A stretch of DNA of 64,000 bases from Sphingomonadales bacterium (lineage in GTDB: Bacteria > Pseudomonadota > Alphaproteobacteria > Sphingomonadales > Govanellaceae), in NCBI GenBank assembly GCA_019455285.1, contig JACFMS010000010.1, positions 25,398 to 89,397 on the forward strand, in the 5' to 3' direction. The translations under genes and the position numbers were made by a program. A model generated the notes under the pieces. That model ran no database searches. It was given only the letters and a program-made list of their open reading frames with translations, and had not been told where the DNA came from. Within the stretch, counting starts at the first letter, position 1; every line of letters begins with the position of its first letter. Positions 37,681 through 46,757 of the stretch are shown here, piece by piece.

Positions 37681-38079
37681 CTAATGGCCCAGGGCGCTAT
37701 GCAGACGGGCGTCTATGGTGCTGAAATGGCGACCGAACCAGGTGGAAAGTCGGGAGGCGAGAACCTCATCGACATCGCCGCCCTCGCCTTCCTCGTAAGC
37801 GTCCATGATATCGCGGATTTCGTCCAAAAGACGTTCATGGTCGGCCTTGTGCTCGTCATATCCGGCATAATTCATGGCGCGCATCTGCTGTTCTTCCAGC
37901 GCAAAATGTGAAGCAATCTTGGCGTAGATCTCGCCAAGAAACGCCATCACCACATCCTTGCCGCCCTGCGCCTTCATTTCGGCGTGCAGTTCGTTGATGA
38001 GTGCGATGAGATGCTGATGCTCATGATCAACCGCCGGTGATCCGGTGGAGTAAGTCTCATTCCAGCTCAGGAGAGTCAT
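37681..38079 (-). CDS. Bacteriohemerythrin
   Basis: A 132-residue four-helix non-heme di-iron protein. All ligands of the family are present: H21, H58 and E62 (H-F-A-L-E-E), H77 and H81 (H-K-A-D-H), H118 and D123 (F-G-R-H-F-S-T-I-D). Bacteriohemerythrins bind O2 and can bind NO, and serve in oxygen delivery or sensing. It is the last gene of the eNOR-like operon, 13 bases after the unknown gene at 38093 and just before a terminator. Its place implies a link to nitric oxide respiration, perhaps keeping O2 or NO away from, or feeding, the reductase; that is inference. The ATG at 38079 is preferred over a TTG at 38088. Confidence 0.9.
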   Translation of the reverse strand: MTLLSWNETYSTGSPAVDHEHQHLIALINELHAEMKAQGGKDVVMAFLGEIYAKIASHFALEEQQMRAMNYAGYDEHKADHERLLDEIRDIMDAYEEGEGGDVDEVLASRLSTWFGRHFSTIDARLHSALGH

Positions 38080-38092
38080 GATAGCCAATCTC

Positions 38093-38605
38093 TTACTTCA
38101 AGATGATAAACCCGCCGCCTTCGGCGCGAAAGTCGATCACCATGCTGTGCCGCGGCCCCAAGTCCAGATCGAATGTCCGCTCGTAATCGAAGCCGCTTTC
38201 CCGGCGGCTATCGCGCATACGGACATCGATCTTGTGCCGTCCGACGGGCAGCGCGAACTTTTGATAAATTTTTGAAGGGCCATCGCCAAAAAGCCCAGTC
38301 GGCTTAGCGCTATCACGATAAATCGTCTCGCCATCCAGCGCAAGCTCGACCGCCAGCGACACCCGACCGCGGGGGCAGCTTTGTGGTTTTCGCATATTGG
38401 GCGGCAGCTTGGCCAGTTCCTCACGGGTGCGCTTGCGGCACTCCGTCACCGGCGCGCCACCATGATTGAAGGCCAGCCGCAACAGCGCCTGATCCTCGGG
38501 AAAATGGCGATAGGCGGGCGTGGTCGAAAAATAACCGATGAGCGCCGCCAGCGCCGCATAAAACACTCCCTGGCCAGCATATTTAAACACGCTTGACACC
38601 AGCAT
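38093..38605 (-). CDS. Unknown membrane-anchored protein, 170 aa
   Basis: A 170-residue protein with an N-terminal membrane segment (about residues 8-26) and a soluble domain likely outside the membrane. The soluble part has L-R-L-A-F-N-H-G-G-A-P, two cysteines (in T-E-C-R-K and Q-S-C-P-R), V-S-L-A-V-E-L-A-L-D-G, and a late beta-rich section with R-T-F-D-L-D-L-G-P-R and the closing G-G-F-I-I-L-K. The start overlaps the cytochrome b fusion stop by 23 bases, so translation is coupled. I know no family for it. Operon position suggests an accessory or assembly role for the NO-reducing complex. Confidence 0.7.
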   Translation of the reverse strand: MLVSSVFKYAGQGVFYAALAALIGYFSTTPAYRHFPEDQALLRLAFNHGGAPVTECRKRTREELAKLPPNMRKPQSCPRGRVSLAVELALDGETIYRDSAKPTGLFGDGPSKIYQKFALPVGRHKIDVRMRDSRRESGFDYERTFDLDLGPRHSMVIDFRAEGGGFIILK

Positions 38606-40139
38606 CCTCCTCGGAATGAGCGGGCGTCATCTGCGCCAAGTGCTGACTGAAGGCTTGAAGCTCACGTTTGGCCTTAGCTTTTTCAAATCTGCCGATCCAC
38701 AGAGCAGCGATGCGATCGCGCGGCACCCGCTGGCGCAGATGGGGATCACGCTTGCGGTCAATCCGATCTTTCATCCACTCGACGCCGAAACGATTATAGC
38801 AGCCGCTGTCCGGGCAGCCGACCAAAGCCACGCCATCGGCCAGCTTCCGGCTTAACACATAATCGATGAACGATGGCGGCAGGGCCGCGATGCAAGGCAG
38901 GTCAACGACAGCGATATTGCTGTTTTCCAAATCCTTAGCCGCAACGCTGTAGCGGCAGCTATAGACCAGAATGCTGGATGGACCAGTCAGTCGCGCCGCC
39001 GCCTGCTCGGTATCCTGGCGCAGCACCTTGATCGGCCGGTCCGGCAGATCGATGCCGGTGATCGGCTCAACGGCGCGACGGAACGGCGTCGAACTGGGGC
39101 AAGCGCCGGCGCAGATGCCGCAACCGACGCACAGCTTCGGCTTGACCACCGCCTCCTGCGGAAACGGCTTGCCGTCGCTGCGCGGCATCATGGTGACCGC
39201 ATTATAAGGGCAGTCCTCGACGCAGCGGGTGCAGCCGTTGCAGTTGTCGAGATCCACCACCGCCGCCGGAACCCGTCTGCCGCGCGGCAGCCACGGCACC
39301 ACCATCAGCAAGAGGGTGGCGATGCCGGCAAAGGCCCACACCAAATTGCCGGGCCAGCTATCAAGCAGCGGAAAGAACGCCAGATAATACCAGTCCATCG
39401 CCAGTTCGCCAGGCACCAGCGCCATATCGGCCGGCGGTTGGCTGAGCGCCGGCTTGATGAACGCCAGCACCAGCAGCATCAAGGTGATGCCCGCCATCAG
39501 CCCGAACGCCGGATTGACCTTGGCGCGGCTGACACGAACGATGTGAATCCATAAGGTAAACACCAGGAACAACGGCACAGCGATGTGCAGGAACACCAGG
39601 AGCGTGAAGAACCGATCGCTCAAGCCGGTGTTGGTGAGAAAATTGCGCGCGATGGTGCCACCGAAAATCGGCAACAAATCAAGCCATTCAGTAGTGTTGA
39701 CAGCGATGTATTGCGCCAGTTGGTCCCATACCAGCCAGTAACCGGTAATGCCGGAAATTATTACCAGCCAGATTACCGGCGTGCCGGTTGCCCAGGAAAA
39801 CCAGCGCACCCCCCGGAAGCGATCAAGGGCGAATTCCCGCAGCATGTGCAGCGCCATGACCACCACCATGCCATCCGAAGCGTAACGGTGGAAACTGCGC
39901 ATGACGCCGCCGAAGTACCACTGGTCATAAGTCAGGCGCTCCATGGAGCTATAGGCGCCATGGATGCTGGTATCAAAAAAGATATAAATGTAAACGCCGC
40001 TGGCAACGACGATCCACAGGAAGAAAAAGCCAATGGCGCCAAGCTGATAAAACGGATTCCACGCCGGGGTAAAGACCCGGGAGAGCGCTGCTTCCATAGG
40101 TTCGAAGCCGCGCCGTAAGAGGGACTGTATGAACTTCAT
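38583..40139 (-). CDS. Cytochrome b / two-[4Fe-4S] ferredoxin / MvhD-domain fusion
   Basis: A 518-residue fusion. Residues 1-285 form a bc1/b6f-type cytochrome b N-terminal domain with two bis-histidine pairs (H84/H98 and H185/H199, each thirteen residues apart). Residues 300-347 hold two [4Fe-4S] motifs, C300-x2-C303-x2-C306-x3-C310 and C337-x2-C340-x2-C343-x3-C347. Residues 390-480 resemble MvhD/FlpD hydrogenase delta domains, with C395, C416, C442 and C447 as candidate cluster ligands. There is no Rieske protein or cytochrome c1 beside it. It overlaps the SCO gene by four bases. It should move electrons between the quinone pool, a soluble iron-sulfur partner and the respiratory chain; the direction is unknown. 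Confidence 0.88.
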   Translation of the reverse strand: MKFIQSLLRRGFEPMEAALSRVFTPAWNPFYQLGAIGFFFLWIVVASGVYIYIFFDTSIHGAYSSMERLTYDQWYFGGVMRSFHRYASDGMVVVMALHMLREFALDRFRGVRWFSWATGTPVIWLVIISGITGYWLVWDQLAQYIAVNTTEWLDLLPIFGGTIARNFLTNTGLSDRFFTLLVFLHIAVPLFLVFTLWIHIVRVSRAKVNPAFGLMAGITLMLLVLAFIKPALSQPPADMALVPGELAMDWYYLAFFPLLDSWPGNLVWAFAGIATLLLMVVPWLPRGRRVPAAVVDLDNCNGCTRCVEDCPYNAVTMMPRSDGKPFPQEAVVKPKLCVGCGICAGACPSSTPFRRAVEPITGIDLPDRPIKVLRQDTEQAAARLTGPSSILVYSCRYSVAAKDLENSNIAVVDLPCIAALPPSFIDYVLSRKLADGVALVGCPDSGCYNRFGVEWMKDRIDRKRDPHLRQRVPRDRIAALWIGRFEKAKAKRELQAFSQHLAQMTPAHSEEDAGVKRV

Positions 40140-41026
40140 GTCGAGCCGGATTCTCGCCTTTTCTTGGTGTATTTACGCAACAACCATGCCTCGCGCACCA
40201 GCACGACGGCGACCAGTGTAAGACATAACCCACCGACGATGATTCCCACAAGCAAGGAATAGTCGAAATGATAGCGTTCGCTCTTGGGATCATAAATCGT
40301 GCAAATCAAACGCACCCTGCCGATTAAGCCGTCAACGCTGGTAAGATTCGCATTACCGCCGAAAATCAGTCGCTTGAGAGGATCAACCACCATCGGCGGC
40401 TCGAAATCGTCGCCGTATACTTGGGTTGCCACCTTGCCATCGCTACTAAGAATGGTGGTTTGCGCCAGATGATCGTAGCCCTTGGGCGAGGCGTAGAAAA
40501 TAAAGCCCAGATCCTTGGCCAGCTTCGCCATGGTGTCGGCATCAGTGCTCAAGAGCGTCCAGCTTCGATGATTTGCGCCCTGCTCCTTGCCATACTGTCG
40601 CATGCGGGTAGGCGTGTCGACCGCCGTGTCGAAACCGATGGTGACGATGGAAAAGCTGTCTACGCCCAGCGCATTGCCGGCGGCCCGCGCTGAGCGGCTG
40701 AGCGCCTGGGTGATCATCGGGCAGGTATGATAGCAACTGGTGTAAATCAGGCTGATGACCAGTGGCTTGCCGCGGTATTGCGACAGCCTCACCGTGCGTC
40801 CGTCGGACGCGATGAAGCGATAGTCGCCGACCTCTCGCCCGATCGCCGCCTGACTGTAGGCTAGCGCCTGCCGTTCGTCGAATTCGGAAAATTTTGGGGC
40901 AGCCTCTTCGTGGCCGACGGCAGGATTGCCGCTATTGGCCTCGCCATGGGCAAAAGCGCCGCCGAGACTTGTCGCCAGCGTCAACCAAACCATCAGGACG
41001 CAAAGAACCAGATCCCTCTTACTCAT
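40136..41026 (-). CDS. SCO1/SenC family copper chaperone
   Basis: A 296-residue membrane-anchored thioredoxin-fold protein. The signal or anchor is at about residues 7-27, then the copper site C98-x3-C102 (T-S-C-Y-H-T-C-P) and H187 in Y-D-H-L-A. A second hydrophobic segment near residues 258-280 and a basic tail end the protein. SCO proteins load copper into the CuA site of subunit II. Here the subunit II gene lies in the same operon, so this should be its chaperone. It overlaps cyoE by four bases at its start and the cytochrome b fusion at its stop. Confidence 0.93.
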   Translation of the reverse strand: MSKRDLVLCVLMVWLTLATSLGGAFAHGEANSGNPAVGHEEAAPKFSEFDERQALAYSQAAIGREVGDYRFIASDGRTVRLSQYRGKPLVISLIYTSCYHTCPMITQALSRSARAAGNALGVDSFSIVTIGFDTAVDTPTRMRQYGKEQGANHRSWTLLSTDADTMAKLAKDLGFIFYASPKGYDHLAQTTILSSDGKVATQVYGDDFEPPMVVDPLKRLIFGGNANLTSVDGLIGRVRLICTIYDPKSERYHFDYSLLVGIIVGGLCLTLVAVVLVREAWLLRKYTKKRRESGST

Positions 41027-41877
41027 CCGAACAACAACTTATCAACGATCGTTCCCACCAATAATAAGCTGACCTGCACCAAAGAAGCTTTAAAATTGGT
41101 AAGAGCATGGGGCTTGTCGGGAAATTGCACCAGTTGCACGTTGCGCACCAGGAACAGCGCGCCGCCGACGCCAGCGCATATTCCATATATCCAGTTCATA
41201 CCATAAATCAGCGGCAGCAGCGACAAGGGAACGAGGATCGCGGTATGGGCCAGGCTCGCCACCGCGGCAACCTTATTGCCGGCAACTACCGGCAGCATAG
41301 GCACCCCCGCCGCGGCGTAATCGTCTTTCAAGGCAATGGCCAGGCTCCAAAAGTGCGGCGGCGTCCACAAGAACAACACCACGGCAAGGATGATGGCCTG
41401 GGGCGACAGGCCCGGATCTACCGCCGCAGCGCCGGCCAGCACCGCGAAACTGCCGGCCAGCCCGCCGATGACGATATTGAGCCAACTACGGCGCTTCAGC
41501 CAGACCGTGTAGATCACGCCATAGGTCACCGCACCGAGAAAAACGTATAGCGCCGCCACGACATTGGTCGCCACGGCAGCCACGGCGACCGCCGCTGCCA
41601 GCATGGCGACGATGAGGAGGGGCCAGAGAAGGCTTGGCGCAAACGCGCCGGTAACAAAAGGCCGCGTGGCGGTGCGCGCCATGCGGGCGTCAAGATCGCG
41701 CTCAGCGTACTGATTGAAAGCGCCGGCAGCCGCCGAGGACGCCAGCACCGCCAGCGCCAACAGAAATGCCTGCCAACCGCCCGGCATCGTCCCCGGCATG
41801 ATCGCCATGCCGGCAAGGGCATTCAAGGTTATGGCGACACCGATCCGTAGCTTGAAAACCGAGGCGAATTGCCGCAA
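41023..41877 (-). CDS. cyoE: Protoheme IX farnesyltransferase (heme O synthase)
   Basis: A 284-residue UbiA-family membrane enzyme with about nine helices. The prenyl-diphosphate motif N-x3-E-R-D-L-D-A-R-M-x-R-T near residues 55-70 and the second loop around Y-x-V-W-L-K-R-R near 145 are typical of CtaB/CyoE, as is W-T-P-P-H-F-W near residue 173. The start is a TTG at 41877, because the frame upstream up to the previous stop has no ATG or GTG; the N-terminus is shorter than in E. coli. It implies that the operon's oxidase uses heme O or A. Its stop overlaps the SCO start. Confidence 0.9.
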   Translation of the reverse strand: MRQFASVFKLRIGVAITLNALAGMAIMPGTMPGGWQAFLLALAVLASSAAAGAFNQYAERDLDARMARTATRPFVTGAFAPSLLWPLLIVAMLAAAVAVAAVATNVVAALYVFLGAVTYGVIYTVWLKRRSWLNIVIGGLAGSFAVLAGAAAVDPGLSPQAIILAVVLFLWTPPHFWSLAIALKDDYAAAGVPMLPVVAGNKVAAVASLAHTAILVPLSLLPLIYGMNWIYGICAGVGGALFLVRNVQLVQFPDKPHALTNFKASLVQVSLLLVGTIVDKLLFG

Positions 41878-41949
41878 CGCCGCCGCCCCGGACGATGCCG
41901 GGGCGGACGGATTGATTGCGTACTCATGTCGAGACAGGGAAAAGCTCCC

Positions 41950-43650
41950 TTACCTGAGCGGCCAAACCTCGGCCAGATACTTCCAGTTGATGAAGTAGTA
42001 GAGCACGAAAGAGACGAAGAATACCGCAACCAGCACCACGGTTCCCGGGATCTTCGCATGCTCCTCGCTGCCATAGGTGGCGACCGCCGCGGCTTCTTCC
42101 TTGATGTTGGCAAGCTTTGGCCACATGACCGTGTCTTTCTCCATCTTTTTACCAAAGAAGACGGAGGCGACCACGATGATGATGAAGACAACGCCGCCGA
42201 TCGCCGCCAGAATAGCGGACAACCCATTCAGTCCCATCATCAGGAACGCCGTCGCCGGCAGGTCAATGGACATCGCCGCATCAGCGAAGGTGATGTCCCA
42301 ATGCCGGCGCGGCACGCCGAGCGTCCCGGCGCCCATCATGAACAGCGAGATACCCATGGCGCCCAAGCCAAAGAGATAGGGCTGCCATTGCGCCAGCTTT
42401 TTCATCATGATCTGGCGCCGGAAGATCAGCGGGATCAAAAGGTATGTGACGGCCATGAAGGCAAGCGTGGTGCCCGTCACCACCGTGGCGTGGAAGTGAC
42501 CCGGTACGTAGATCGTATTGTGCATGATCAGGTTGATCTGCTCGGTGCCCATCACGACGCCTGAAATGCCGCCAAGGAATCCGAACATCACCAACGACAT
42601 GAACATGCCGGAAAATGCCGGGTTATCCCAAGGCGCCTTGCGCAGCCATTCGAACAGCCCTTTGTTCAGCCCCTTCCGCCGTTGCGCCGCCTCAATGGAG
42701 CCGGGCACGGTCATGCCGTGGATCATGCTGCCGAGAACCGCCAGATACATGGCGTAGCTGGTGTTAAAGATCTTCCATTCCGACGACACGCCGGGCTCCA
42801 CCAGAAGGTGGTGGGCGCTGGCGAGCTGAAGGAACAGGATATAGAGGAGGAACGCCGCGCGGCTGACCTTCTCGGACAGCGGCTTGGCGCCCAGCACCAG
42901 GGCGGCGATGGCATACCACACCGCAACGTGGGCGGAGACGTTGATCTGCTGCGACGAGTGCCCCATGCCCCACCAGACAATCTTGTAAATCAGGGTGTCA
43001 ATGTTGGCGAGCCAGCCCAGGGACCAGAAGTAGGTGGGGATCAAAATCACCGCGCCGGAGGCGATCGTAAACACGGCGATGATCGCCGCCGTGATGGCGC
43101 CGAAGGTCACCAGCGGCACCGACCCCTGATAGGTCTTTTCGTCCTTAGCGACGACCAAGGTGCCGAAAAAGACGAAAACGGCAACCAGCGCCCCGACGGC
43201 AAACACGATCAGACCAAGATAGAAATTGGGGTCGGCCTGCATCGGCGGGTAGGAGGTGAACATCACGCTGGAATTGCCTTGCAGTATCGCGATGTTGGCC
43301 AAGATGCCGCCGCCCACCATCAAAATAAACGCCAGCCAGGCCACTTTCGGCATCGCCAGCCGGCAGCCAAGCAGCACCGAGGAGGCAAAATAGAGAACCG
43401 CCACCTCAAAAAACAGGATCCACAGCAAAAGCACGTCGGTGCCATGGGCCGTCAGTACTTGATAAAATGTCTCCGCCGGCAGCAGATGGACCGCCGGCCA
43501 GCGGGTCAACGCCACCAGCAGCCCCAAAAGGCCGCCCACCGCAAGAGATACCACCGCCGCCACCGCATTGGCCTTAATCAGGCTTTCGGTGGTTGCGTAA
43601 ACCTTCAGTCCGGTATGGTTACAGATTCTAAAGTCAGCCGCTGTCGCCAT
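41950..43650 (-). CDS. Heme-copper oxidase subunit I, eNOR-like (tyrosine replaced by glutamine)
   Basis: A 566-residue membrane protein with about 13-14 helices and B-family-like length. Low-spin heme ligands are H69 (A-H-G-T-D) and H387; the high-spin heme ligand is H385 (P-G-H-F-H). Metal ligands are H231 (G-H-S-S-Q-Q) and H280/H281 (S-A-H-H-L-L-V-E-P-G). Oxygen reductases carry a cross-linked tyrosine four residues after the first histidine; here that position is Q235. This is the mark of an NO reductase in the eNOR group as I know it, not a cytochrome c oxidase. A CuA subunit lies upstream. Expected reaction: 2 NO plus electrons and protons to N2O and water. Confidence 0.88.
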   Translation of the reverse strand: MATAADFRICNHTGLKVYATTESLIKANAVAAVVSLAVGGLLGLLVALTRWPAVHLLPAETFYQVLTAHGTDVLLLWILFFEVAVLYFASSVLLGCRLAMPKVAWLAFILMVGGGILANIAILQGNSSVMFTSYPPMQADPNFYLGLIVFAVGALVAVFVFFGTLVVAKDEKTYQGSVPLVTFGAITAAIIAVFTIASGAVILIPTYFWSLGWLANIDTLIYKIVWWGMGHSSQQINVSAHVAVWYAIAALVLGAKPLSEKVSRAAFLLYILFLQLASAHHLLVEPGVSSEWKIFNTSYAMYLAVLGSMIHGMTVPGSIEAAQRRKGLNKGLFEWLRKAPWDNPAFSGMFMSLVMFGFLGGISGVVMGTEQINLIMHNTIYVPGHFHATVVTGTTLAFMAVTYLLIPLIFRRQIMMKKLAQWQPYLFGLGAMGISLFMMGAGTLGVPRRHWDITFADAAMSIDLPATAFLMMGLNGLSAILAAIGGVVFIIIVVASVFFGKKMEKDTVMWPKLANIKEEAAAVATYGSEEHAKIPGTVVLVAVFFVSFVLYYFINWKYLAEVWPLR

Positions 43651-43659
43651 GTTGTCCCC

Positions 43660-44205
43660 CTATTGATTTTCGACGACGCGGATGCGGCCCACCATCTGGT
43701 GGTGGCCAATTCCGCAAAATTCGTTGCATACGACGCTGAACACCCCGGCGGTCGTGGGCTCAACCGTCAACACCATCTCATAGTTGGGATGGACCTGGAG
43801 ATTGATGTTTTCCGGTTGCAGGGAAAACCCATGCTGCCAATCGAGCGACGCCAAGTGCAGGCGGTACTTGCGGCCCTTTTCAAGCTCCAGCACCGGATAC
43901 CATTCCCATAGCCGGGCCAGCATGTAGACATCGGAATCGGCCGGCGGGCGGACCACGGGAATACCGGTATCGCCCTCCTCGCCTACCTGATACTGCTCGA
44001 TCATGGCGTCAACCTTGGCGGAAAACGCCTCAGGCGAGATCTTGTAGGTTTCGTTGGACAGGTTCTGCTCGCCCACGCTGTGCCAGAAGATCATGGTGAA
44101 GAACATCACCAGACCCCAGACGAAAGCGACGGCGATCCAAATCAACTCCGTTTTCTGGACGGGCTCGTTCCACCAGACACGGGCTTTAGGCGGGAAGATA
44201 GCCAT
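43660..44205 (-). CDS. CuA-type subunit II of the eNOR-like complex
   Basis: A 181-residue protein with one N-terminal membrane helix (about residues 21-42) and a cupredoxin domain. The CuA ligands are complete: H125 in W-Q-H-G-F-S, and C160, E162 (backbone), C164, H168 and M171 in C-N-E-F-C-G-I-G-H-H-Q-M. It should take electrons from cytochrome c and pass them to the heme of subunit I. It follows the 55-residue peptide gene and starts nine bases ahead of subunit I. A single helix is usual for B-family partners, unlike the two helices of A-family subunit II. Confidence 0.94.
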   Translation of the reverse strand: MAIFPPKARVWWNEPVQKTELIWIAVAFVWGLVMFFTMIFWHSVGEQNLSNETYKISPEAFSAKVDAMIEQYQVGEEGDTGIPVVRPPADSDVYMLARLWEWYPVLELEKGRKYRLHLASLDWQHGFSLQPENINLQVHPNYEMVLTVEPTTAGVFSVVCNEFCGIGHHQMVGRIRVVENQ

Positions 44206-44247
44206 TGAATTCTCTCCCTCTTTACGAGTTTGCGTGTTGGCCGGAAA

Positions 44248-44415
44248 TTACTGAGCCATCGGAATGTTGGCGACTTCCACCACGCCCCAGACAATATAAA
44301 GGAGCGTCGGACTCATCACGCCGATAAACAGTAACAGGAATGGATTATCTATGAGCCGTTGCATAAAGGGAATTTTTTCCCCTTCGGCGCCGGAACCGTG
44401 AGCATCATTCGCCAT
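44248..44415 (-). CDS. Small single-pass membrane peptide, 55 aa, first gene of eNOR-like operon
   Basis: A 55-residue peptide. Residues 1-24 are polar, with M-A-N-D-A-H-G-S-G-A-E at the start; residues 25-48 are hydrophobic (F-L-L-L-F-I-G-V-M-S near 25-34), and the tail ends N-I-P-M-A-Q. The ATG at 44415 has GGGGAG five bases upstream, which fixes the start; an upstream reading starts without such a site. Its place at the head of the operon, 42 bases before the CuA gene, suggests a small third subunit such as a single-helix accessory in B-family oxidases. It has no known family by eye. Confidence 0.75.
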   Translation of the reverse strand: MANDAHGSGAEGEKIPFMQRLIDNPFLLLFIGVMSPTLLYIVWGVVEVANIPMAQ

Positions 44416-44519
44416 GCGAACTCCCCTTTTTTGAGACGACCCGGCGCCCATTGGCGGCGCCGGCAGGAATCACTTTACCCCTTAACCTAACCGATGTAAC
44501 AGCTACGCAACCTTGGCAC

Positions 44520-44533
44520 TTGATCTAGGTCAA
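44520..44533 (-). promoter_or_regulatory. FNR/NNR-type box of the eNOR-like operon
   Basis: TTGATCTAGGTCAA (read TTGAC-CTAG-ATCAA on the minus strand) matches the palindrome bound by FNR, NNR and DNR regulators. It is centred 111 bases before the first gene. TTACAT lies 20 bases further on and can serve as the -10, close to the class II spacing of about 22. Confidence 0.8.
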
Positions 44534-44566
44534 ATGCCCCCTTTTCCAAGCCACTAGCGCCACTTC

Positions 44567-44746
44567 TTAGAATTCAAAGTGTCTTAGAATGGCAAATGCC
44601 GCCAGCGCCAGCCCGAGAAGGATAACAAAAAAAACCAGCGATCTGCCTTTAAGGCGAGCGCCGCGATAAACCTCGATGCGATTCAATATCCAGTCCGCCA
44701 TCACGTAAAGGATGACAGCGACCGCCGTGAACACAAGATATTTCAT
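44567..44746 (-). CDS. Small two-helix membrane peptide, 59 aa
   Basis: A 59-residue peptide with two hydrophobic segments (about residues 3-20 and 37-54) and a basic loop with R-I-E-V-Y-R-G-A-R-L-K-G-R between. The ATG at 44746 is preferred over a TTG two codons earlier. The ribosome site is weak. It lies between the nirS terminator and the FNR box of the next operon, so it is separate from both unless reading through the terminator. Its function is unknown; placement inside the nitrite/NO region suggests a link to that system. Confidence 0.55.
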   Translation of the reverse strand: MKYLVFTAVAVILYVMADWILNRIEVYRGARLKGRSLVFFVILLGLALAAFAILRHFEF

Positions 44747-44768
44747 ACCCAATATTACATAAGTATGG

Positions 44769-44809
44769 AAAAAAAGGAAAGGCCGGGCCGTCTGACGGAC
44801 GGCCCGGCC
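44769..44809 (-). terminator. Strong rho-independent terminator after nirS
   Basis: On the minus strand a 12-base-pair perfect GC stem (arms at 44798-44809 and 44781-44792, five-base loop) is followed by TTTCCTTTTTTT. It lies 14 bases beyond the nirS stop and separates nirS from the downstream genes. Confidence 0.9.
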
Positions 44810-44822
44810 CTCACATTATATT

Positions 44823-46631
<1,809 letters not shown>

Positions 46632-46656
46632 CTAAGTGATCCGAGGCATCTCGTAT

Positions 46657-46670
46657 TTGACATATGTCAA
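46657..46670. promoter_or_regulatory. Shared FNR/NNR-type box between nirS and nirI
   Basis: TTGACATATGTCAA is a perfect palindrome and a full match to the TTGAC-N4-GTCAA form used by NNR in Paracoccus. It lies 56 bases from nirS and 88 bases from nirI, so one dimer could act on both divergent genes. The plus-side -10 is probably TTAAAG at 46692-46697; the nirS -10 is weak. Confidence 0.85.
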
Positions 46671-46757
46671 GTGATGACGCCAGCTTGCAGCTTAAAGGTC
46701 GACCCGTTGACGCAGTTAGACCCTCTTGCTTTGGCCGAGCGCTGGAGGCGCCCGTAG

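Noticed and set aside
41950..43650. Aerobic cytochrome c oxidase subunit I, or classical NorB
   Set aside because: The tyrosine needed by oxygen reductases is glutamine, and classical NorB proteins pair with a cytochrome c subunit, not CuA.
42682..43911. 409-codon plus-strand frame opposite the oxidase subunits
   Set aside because: The translation is rich in His, Gln, Arg and Gly without a fold pattern, and the opposite strand encodes conserved membrane proteins.
44523..44530. CTAG-centred restriction or methylation site as the meaning of the palindrome at 44520
   Set aside because: The outer TTGAC/ATCAA halves match the FNR/NNR consensus and two further copies occur at related promoters, so a regulator site explains it better.
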